From Brevibacterium sp. JSBI002 (lineage in GTDB: Bacteria; Actinomycetota; Actinomycetes; Actinomycetales; Brevibacteriaceae), in assembly GCF_026013965.1 (NCBI RefSeq), contig NZ_CP110341.1:3038001-3102000 (forward strand): a stretch of DNA of 64,000 nucleotides, in the 5' to 3' direction. How positions within the stretch are numbered: position 1 is the first letter of the stretch; each line of letters begins with the position of its first letter. Below the pieces are notes generated by a model. It worked only from the letters and a program-made list of their open reading frames with translations, was not told where the DNA came from and made no database searches. Positions 58,216 through 64,000 of this stretch are shown here, one piece after another. The position numbers were made by a program, and so were the translations under genes.

Positions 58216-58882
58216 TGACAGCTATTGAGCATCTCGTCACGTCGGGTACGTTCTCCCTGGATGGGGAGACGCACAACGTCGACAACAATGTGTGGATCAT
58301 CGGTGATGATTCCGAGGTCATCGTCATCGACCCGGCCCATGATGTCGATGCGATCGCCGAGGCGGTCGGATCCAGAGAGGTCAAGGCCATTCTGCTCACG
58401 CACGGTCATGACGATCATGTCGGAGTCGTCCGCGACTTCGCACAGCGGGTGGGCAATCCGACCGTGTACCTCAATCCCGATGACTATGTGCTGTGGGATA
58501 TGACCTATGAGAACTACCGTCCCGACGGACAGATCGCCCACGGCAACACCTGGACCGTCGGCGGAGTCAGGCTCAAGGCCCTGCACACTCCCGGCCACTC
58601 CCCCGGTTCGACGTGCTTCTTCGTCGAGACCGGTCTGCCGGCTCCGGCATCGGCCGGTGCCGGTCGGGCCGTCGGTCCCGTGCTGTTCTCCGGAGACACT
58701 CTGTTCAAGGGCGGCCCGGGCACGGGCGGTCGCATTCGAGCTTCGAGACGATCATCGAATCGATCCGGGACGTGCTCTTCCGGCTGCCCGAGGCGACCGT
58801 CGTGCTCACCGGGCACGGTGACTCGACGTCGATCGGCGCCGAGAGTCCGGCCCTCGAGGACTGGATCAAGCGCGGCCACTGA
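58215..58882 (+). pseudogene. Metallo-beta-lactamase-fold hydrolase, frameshifted (one base missing)
   Basis: ATG overlaps the mscR stop. The zinc motif is LLTHGHDDHVG, with HTPGHSPGS and SGDTLFKGGPG. After about 58720 the frame is lost; the end continues at -1 as SSFETIIESIRDVLFRLPE and TGHGDSTSIG to TGA at 58882. Restoring one base around 58715-58735 repairs it. MBL partners next to MscR probably hydrolyse S-formylmycothiol; that role is inferred from context. It also has an Ala/Pro insert GLPAPASAGAGRAVGPV. Confidence 0.82.
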
Positions 58883-58998
58883 GCCGCCGCAGGACGACGA
58901 CTGATCGGCAGCTGATCCGGCTCTGACCGCTCGCCGGCGAACACGCAGATCGCATCGCCGACCGGCATACGATCGGTCTCTGACCGACCAGTGCCACT

Positions 58999-59045
58999 CG
59001 CAGACGCGGGTCGCGACCCACAGGGGTCCGCGACCCGCGTCTGCG
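58999..59045 (+). terminator. Terminator after the mycothiol operon
   Basis: Perfect 17-bp stem starting CGCAGACGCGGGTCGCG with its complement (59029-59045), loop of 13 bases, followed by CTTTCC. The end overlaps the promoter region of the next gene. Confidence 0.85.
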
Positions 59046-59075
59046 CTTTCCGAGACTGACGGATAGACTCGTCGG

Positions 59076-60487
59076 GTGCCTGAATCACAGTCTTCGCAGC
59101 CCGCCGAGTCAGCGTCCGCCTCGGCCTCCGGCTCTTCTGATACCTCGTCCAACGGTCTCAAGGTGGGGATGAAGCCCCGCCATCTGGTGATGATGAGCCT
59201 CGGTTCGGCGATCGGCGCCGGTCTCTTCGTCGGTTCTGGCGCCGGGGTGCAGGCGGCCGGTCCCGCCGTGCTCATCTCCTACGTCGTCGCGGGCCTCATC
59301 GTCATCTTCGTCATGCGGGCCCTGGGCGAACTCGTCGCCGCCGATCCGAATCCGGGCGCGTTCTCGCACTATGCGGGCAAGGCCATGGGCCCGGCAGCGG
59401 CCTTCGCCGTCGGTGCTCTGTGGTGGGTTCAGCTGTGCCTCGTCGTCGCCGCCGAGGCCACCGCCGCCGCGCAGATCGCCGCCTCCTATATTCCGGCGGT
59501 CCCACAGTGGGTCATCGCCTTGGCGATCATGCTCGTCTTCACAGCCATCAACCTCACCACCTCGGGCAGCTTCGGTGAGTTCGAGTTCTGGTTCTCGCTC
59601 ATCAAGGTCGCCTTCGTCGTCCTCTTCGTCGTCCTCGGTGCCGCGTACCTGTTCGGGTGGACCCCGGCCGAACCGCCCACTCAGATCTTCGCCGACGGGT
59701 TCATGCCCACCGGCATCTCCGGAATCGCCGCCGGCCTGCTCGTCGTCGCGTTCGCCTTCGGCGGCATCGAGATCGTGGCGGTCGCCGCGGCCGAGACCGC
59801 GAACCCCGAACGCAGCGTCTCCCAGGCGATCAAGACGATCGTGTGGCGTATCCTGTTCCTCTACATCGGGTCCGTGGCGATCATCGTCCTCGTCCTGCCG
59901 TGGACGGACGGCCGCCTGGCCGAATCCCCGTTCGTGGCCGTTCTCGAGACCGCCGGACTCCCGTTCATCGCCTCGCTGCTGGCCGCGGTCATCGTCATCG
60001 CGCTGCTGTCGTCGATGAACGCGAACATCTACGGAGCGTCCCGGATGTCGTTCTCGATGTCGCAGCGGTCCATGCTGCCGCGCGGGCTCGGCCGCACCAA
60101 CCGCCGCGGTGTGCCCGTGGCAGCGGTGCTGGCCACCTCGGCGTTCGGCTTCGTCGCCGTCGCACTCAACTATTTCTGGGCTGCCGAGGTCCTCGGGGTC
60201 CTGCTCAACATCGTCGGCTCGACGCTCATCGTCACGTGGTCGCGACCCTCGTATCGCAGATCGTTCTGCGTCGTCGCGCCGAGGCGGCCGGTCAGTCCCT
60301 GCCGCTGCGCATGTGGGGCTACCCCTGGCTGTCGTATGTCACACTCGCCGGAATCGCTGTGATCATCGGACTCGGCCTCACCGTCCAATCCGTGCGCTTC
60401 CAGATCGTCGGCACGCTCATCTTCGTCGTCGCGCTCTACCTCGTCGGAGTCATCGTCACGAAGCGTCACCCGAACGCGAAGGTCTGA
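59076..60487 (+). pseudogene. APC amino-acid permease, frameshifted (one base missing)
   Basis: GTG 59076, TAGACT (59064-59069) 6 bases upstream (leaderless). Helices and motifs of the AAT/GabP-like group: MMSLGSAIGAGLFVGSGAGVQ and FAFGGIEIVAVAAAETANP. After STLIVTW (near 60235) the frame shifts by -1 and the protein continues as VATLVSQIVLRRRAEAAGQ and RMWGYPWLSYV to the stop at 60487; the given frame ends early at 60362. Adding one base after the Trp codon gives a normal length. Confidence 0.85.
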
Positions 60488-60681
60488 GCCCGCCGTTCAC
60501 CGCCACCGAGGCGACTGTCGGCTTCCGTGCCCGGACCGCGGAGGCACCCGCGGCCGGACCGCGGCAGTGCCCCACCGCCGGGCCGCGGCGATCCCGCGCG
60601 ACCGGACCGCTGCGATCTCCCTCGCGGCCGGTTGCTCAGTCGCAGCCTTCGTCCAATGCGGGCATCTGAACTCGTCGAGCC

Positions 60682-61803
60682 TCAATCGTCAAGTGCGTCC
60701 AATGCGGCAACGAGCTCCCGCAGAGCGTGGGCTGAATCTGCCGTTTCCGCCCAGCCGGCGAGCATGTCCCGGGTCTGGCCCACGTGACGGTTGAAGTGCC
60801 TGCCCGCATAGCTCGTCACGTCGATCGGCACGATCCTCTCGACTGCTTCGAGCACGAAGTACGCGGCGGAACCGAACACGGGAACCTGCACCCCGAGGCG
60901 GGTCCGCACTGCTTCGCTCGCTGCCTTCGCGGGGCGGTCAAGGTGTGATTTCAGTGCGGCCCAGCTGCCCTCGCGGACGCTGAGTTCGGCGACGAAGGGA
61001 ATGAACACCGTCGGCGGCAGAATCACGACCTCCATCGGCACCGGCAGCACGAGACGACCCAGCCTGCTGACAAGCGCACGCACCACGGTCGACGGTCCTG
61101 CGAGGAAGAACCGGGGCGCACCTGCAGGTGCCCAGAACGTCACTTCTCGCCCCGGTTCGGCCCTTCTGCCGACCACTCCGTCGAGACCGCCGGTTGTGAG
61201 CACACCTCCGTCGGCCTCCCCGGCACGGCTACCTTCAGCGTGCACGACCTCAGCCGGAGCGCCTGGGTCCAAGCGTTCGGAGAGGAACGCGGGTCCGAAT
61301 ATGACTGCCCGACTACCAGGGAAGACTGCTTGTGCTCGCTCGAGGTCTCGCTCGACCTGGCTCGTCGTCGCAATGAACGCAGGCGAGATATCCCGAATCG
61401 CCGAGACCACCTCTGCATCGAGATCATCCGGCCGAGTCGTGAGTACGATGAGGTCCCAGCGTCCATGCGCGGCAGCAGCGGCCCAGTCTGTGATCACCAC
61501 CCGCCGAGTCGCGGCCACTCTGGTCACCGACCAGCCATTGCCCGTGCTCGCACGTCCGCCTTCAGCTCCCCCGATCTCGCCCTCGCTGCTGCCTCCGGCA
61601 CGCCCGCGCCCTTCCCTGCAGCTGCCGTCTCCAACTCCCACCTTGCGCGAATGGGTCGGGTCGAACACGCTCACGCGCCGCGGAAAGGACGCCCGCCTAT
61701 GAGGACCAGCAGCGCGGGAGACGACGGCGACCTCGTGGTCATCGGTGAAGAGCGCGGCCCCTGCGATGCCGATGGCGCCGGCCCCTTGGAAGAGGACTTT
61801 CAT
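60682..61803 (-). CDS. Ketopantoate reductase-like NAD(P)-binding protein
   Basis: 373 residues, GAGGAG 8 bases before the ATG. N-terminal Rossmann motif GAGAIGIAGAALF; C-terminal helices with ERIVPIDVTSYAGRHFNRHV. The layout resembles PanE/ApbA relatives but two Gly/Ser/Arg-rich inserts (residues about 53-90 and 195-220) enlarge it, and the usual catalytic Lys and Glu cannot be placed with confidence. It may be a reductase of another substrate. The gap 60488-60681 contains no gene. Confidence 0.6.
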   Translation of the reverse strand: MKVLFQGAGAIGIAGAALFTDDHEVAVVSRAAGPHRRASFPRRVSVFDPTHSRKVGVGDGSCREGRGRAGGSSEGEIGGAEGGRASTGNGWSVTRVAATRRVVITDWAAAAAHGRWDLIVLTTRPDDLDAEVVSAIRDISPAFIATTSQVERDLERAQAVFPGSRAVIFGPAFLSERLDPGAPAEVVHAEGSRAGEADGGVLTTGGLDGVVGRRAEPGREVTFWAPAGAPRFFLAGPSTVVRALVSRLGRLVLPVPMEVVILPPTVFIPFVAELSVREGSWAALKSHLDRPAKAASEAVRTRLGVQVPVFGSAAYFVLEAVERIVPIDVTSYAGRHFNRHVGQTRDMLAGWAETADSAHALRELVAALDALDD

Positions 61804-61903
61804 TGCTGGCTCTCCTCACTCAGCTCGTGTGACTCGGTTCGAGCAGATCATTGCGAATGAACAGGTGCGGGTGATTCAGAGCTCTTGAGATAGTTCGAAT
61901 ACT

Positions 61904-62389
61904 TCAATTCAGGTGGATCAGTGCGGTGGCGATGGCGGCGACTCCTTCGCCGCGACCGGTCAGGCCGAGACCGTCAGAGGTGGTGCCCGAGACCGTCACC
62001 GGTGCTCCGGCAGCAGCCGACAGCGCCTGTTGAGCCTCAGCACGGCGCGCGCCGACCTTCGGTCGATTGCCGATCACCTGAACGGAGATGTTTCCGATCT
62101 CGAAGCCTGCCTTGCGGACGATGCGGGCCGCCTCGGCGAGCAGCACCGACCCGGAGGCGCCGGCGAATTCCGGACGGTCGACGCCGAAGTGCTCACCGAG
62201 GTCGCCGAGTCCCGCGGCGGAGAACAGGGCGTCGCAGCAGGCGTGGGCGGCCACATCGGAGTCCGAGTGTCCTTCGAGTCCTCGTTCGCCCGGCCACAGC
62301 AGTCCCGCAACCCACAGCTCACGTGCGGGATCGGCGGCGAAGGCATGGACATCGACGCCGGTGCCGATGCGGGGAATGACCTGATTCAT
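61904..62389 (-). CDS. ispF: 2-C-methyl-D-erythritol 2,4-cyclodiphosphate synthase IspF
   Basis: 161 residues. Metal ligands: GVDVHAF and [15 protein letters not shown]; cytidine binding [14 protein letters not shown]. Fifth step of the MEP isoprenoid route. Its ATG overlaps the ispD stop (ATGA). Confidence 0.96.
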   Translation of the reverse strand: MNQVIPRIGTGVDVHAFAADPARELWVAGLLWPGERGLEGHSDSDVAAHACCDALFSAAGLGDLGEHFGVDRPEFAGASGSVLLAEAARIVRKAGFEIGNISVQVIGNRPKVGARRAEAQQALSAAAGAPVTVSGTTSDGLGLTGRGEGVAAIATALIHLN

Positions 62390-63402
62390 CGTGGCTCCTT
62401 CGCCGAATCCGGCGCACCCGGTCCAGGGGCGACGGCTCCGTCACGCATTCGGGCGAGCTGTTCTGCGAGGACGAGGTCGAGCGGATAGGTGATCTTCAGC
62501 GCCTCGTCGTCACCGTCGACGGCGACGACGTCGACGCCGAGGCGCTCGACGAGCCCCGCATCGTCCGTCGGCAGAGCACTGCCCTGCCGGTCGCTCCCAG
62601 TCGTCGAGCCCGCACCCTCGATCAGGCCTGCACCATCTGCGGAGCCAGCCCCACCGGTCGGACCAACACCATGAGTAAATATTGGGCCGTCGGCGGCAAA
62701 CTCGTCATGGGCCCGCCGGAGCACCTCGGCGCGGAACCCCTGAGGCGTCTGGACCCGTCGCAGCACGGCCCTGTCGAGGTCGCCCCGCACCACTTCACGC
62801 GTGCCGGCGCCCACAGCGACGGCAAGATCCGGATTGTTGGGTCGATCCGCGGTGGTTTCAGCGCCAGAATCGCCGTGGATCGACCCAACAATTCCGTGGG
62901 AAGCGCCCTCCGCGCCCGTGCCTGCCCCTGCGTTCGGTTCCGCACCGACGGCTGCGTGCGGAACGACCCTCCGCACGGTATCGACCATCGGCAGAACCGG
63001 AACGACCGCCTCGGCGCCGGAATGCAGCGCGGCGACCACTCGAGTGAACACATCGGACGGGGTCAGACACCTCGCCGCATCATGAACGAGAACGTATTCC
63101 GCATCGCGCTTAAGTTTCAAGGCAGTTTGCACCGAGGAATTGCGATCATTGCCACCCGCTACGGCTGTAATTGAAATTTCGCATTTCATCCGCGTAGCTG
63201 CTTCAGCGATTTCTTCTTGCGCCTGCAAAAGAAAATCCTCGGGAGCGGCCACCACGATTGCGGAGGCGACTCCCGAGGAGATGATCGTCTCGAGGCTGCG
63301 GGCCAGAAGGGTCCGTCCGTTCACACGGACGAAAGCCTTCGGCTCATTGCAACCCAGACGGGATCCCGACCCTGCAGCCGGGATGATGACACAGGTGCTC
63401 AG
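62386..63402 (-). CDS. ispD: 2-C-methyl-D-erythritol 4-phosphate cytidylyltransferase IspD, with inserts
   Basis: 338 residues if it starts at CTG 63402, overlapping the carD stop as CTGA. No ATG, GTG or TTG precedes the conserved nucleotide-binding motif [12 protein letters not shown]...PKAF in this frame, so the first in-frame GTG (63324) would remove it. Other motifs: [19 protein letters not shown] and [14 protein letters not shown]. Two inserts are extra: about 45 residues including a family B palindrome ([20 protein letters not shown]) and a Gly/Ala/Thr-rich ~30-residue segment before TDDAGLVE. Third step of the MEP route, translationally coupled with carD and ispF. Confidence 0.87.
   Translation of the reverse strand: MSTCVIIPAAGSGSRLGCNEPKAFVRVNGRTLLARSLETIISSGVASAIVVAAPEDFLLQAQEEIAEAATRMKCEISITAVAGGNDRNSSVQTALKLKRDAEYVLVHDAARCLTPSDVFTRVVAALHSGAEAVVPVLPMVDTVRRVVPHAAVGAEPNAGAGTGAEGASHGIVGSIHGDSGAETTADRPNNPDLAVAVGAGTREVVRGDLDRAVLRRVQTPQGFRAEVLRRAHDEFAADGPIFTHGVGPTGGAGSADGAGLIEGAGSTTGSDRQGSALPTDDAGLVERLGVDVVAVDGDDEALKITYPLDLVLAEQLARMRDGAVAPGPGAPDSAKEPR
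62833..62892. repeat. Palindromic repeat family B, copy 2, inside ispD
   Basis: ATTGTTGGGTCGATCC at 62833 pairs perfectly with the mirrored GGATCGACCCAACAAT ending at 62892. The inner part of the stem differs from copy 1 at several positions. It keeps ispD in frame and encodes [20 protein letters not shown] on the minus strand. Confidence 0.93.
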
Positions 63403-63881
63403 GATGCGAGCACTTCGTCCAGCAGAGCTTCTGCTTCGGACTCTTCCTTCTTCTCGGCCAGTGCGAGTTCGGAGACGAGGATCTGGCGAGCCTTCGAGAG
63501 CATGCGCTTCTCACCGGTCGACAGGCCACGGTCCTGCTCTCGGCGCCAGAGGTCACGGACGACCTCTGCTACCTTGATGACGTCACCGGACTGGAGCTTC
63601 TCGACATTGGCCTTGTACCGACGGGACCAGTTCGCGGGCTCTTCGACGAATTCGGCACGCAGGACGTTGAAGACCTTCTCGACGCCTTCTTCACCGACGA
63701 CATCTCGCACACCGACCAGATCGCAGTTATCTGCCGGAACTTCGATCACGAGATCGCCATGGGCGACCTGGAGCTTGAGATACAGCTTCTCCTCACCTTT
63801 GATGGCACGTTTCTTGATTTCTTGGATTGTCGCTGCACCGTGATGTGGATAGACAACAGTGTCGCCGACCTGGAAACTCAT
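63399..63881 (-). CDS. carD: CarD-family transcriptional regulator
   Basis: 160 residues. N-terminal RNA-polymerase-interaction domain [19 protein letters not shown], then helical DNA-binding part with the [12 protein letters not shown] and [14 protein letters not shown] segments. CarD binds the RNAP beta subunit and stabilises open promoter complexes at rRNA and other promoters. First gene of carD-ispD-ispF, as in mycobacteria. GAAGAG lies before the ATG. Confidence 0.95.
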   Translation of the reverse strand: MSFQVGDTVVYPHHGAATIQEIKKRAIKGEEKLYLKLQVAHGDLVIEVPADNCDLVGVRDVVGEEGVEKVFNVLRAEFVEEPANWSRRYKANVEKLQSGDVIKVAEVVRDLWRREQDRGLSTGEKRMLSKARQILVSELALAEKKEESEAEALLDEVLAS

Positions 63882-63911
63882 ATTCTCTTCAAACCCCTTT
63901 CGCGGAATACC

Positions 63912-63917
63912 AGTTTA
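63912..63917 (-). promoter_or_regulatory. -10 box TAAACT of the carD operon
   Basis: TAAACT on the minus strand, about 30 bases before the ATG; transcripts would have a short leader with GAAGAG. No convincing -35 box is visible. The end of the window (63918-64000) has no gene. Confidence 0.5.
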
Positions 63918-64000
63918 CCATGAGGCTCGCCACAGAAATCGTTCAGGGTAGCGAATCTTCATGCTAGGCTCCGCCTCTGCCGCACGCCGTGATGACCCCG

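Overview
This window is high-GC chromosomal DNA of an actinomycete. Gene content (carD-ispD-ispF, mycothiol-dependent formaldehyde dehydrogenase, PspA/PspAA/PspAB, WXG100, XPB helicase with its helicase-associated partner, CIRCE-controlled groEL, DUF3263, DUF1707) points to Actinomycetota, and the overall set fits a Micrococcales genus such as Brevibacterium. The genus is an inference from gene content, not a sequence match. Genes are dense on both strands. I see no rRNA, CRISPR, prophage, transposase or plasmid genes, and one tRNA (Thr).

Layout. 0-6 kb: DUF3027-like/cold-shock pair, a small membrane protein, the helicase-associated protein and XPB helicase, and an EamA transporter. 6-13 kb: CGNR zinc-finger regulator, a membrane protein, then an envelope-stress operon of response regulator, histidine kinase and HtrA-type protease. 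13-17.7 kb: WXG100 gene, then pspA-pspAA-htpX-pspAB, an S4 protein and a conserved membrane-anchored protein. 17.9-25.5 kb: TauE/SafE transporter, DUF1707 protein, SnoaL-like protein, groEL with CIRCE, a possible 12-codon gene, cspA, LytR_C and DUF3263 proteins, aldehyde dehydrogenase. 26-36.5 kb: ung, ThrE exporter, amidohydrolase, SGNH esterase, tryptophan-to-kynurenine enzymes, an M4 protease with its emfourin inhibitor, a frameshifted MFS gene and a membrane protein. 36.8-45.2 kb: UbiB-like kinase, tRNA-Thr, DsbA-like protein, Ser/Thr kinase, otsA-otsB. 45.3-52.4 kb: two LacI regulators (one frameshifted), a degenerate ABC ATPase with a DUF4032 partner, SDR and amino-acid permease. 52.4-63.9 kb: cysS-rlmB, metP-metS, mycothiol formaldehyde detoxification, a frameshifted permease, a ketopantoate-reductase-like protein, and carD-ispD-ispF.

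Cross-cutting features are more unusual than any single gene. Two families of long palindromic repeats are present: four copies of a 58-66 bp element between genes, and two copies of another element, one lying in frame inside ispD. A motif CGCCGAGGCGG recurs across coding and intergenic DNA. Many conserved enzymes carry low-complexity Gly/Ala/Ser/Gln insertions, most strikingly the histidine kinase, whose ATP-binding domain is split by about 170 residues. Five genes are each broken by what looks like one missing base, which suggests systematic sequencing deletions rather than five independent pseudogenes. At least nine genes have a TANNNT-type -10 box 6-8 bases before the start codon, implying leaderless mRNAs.
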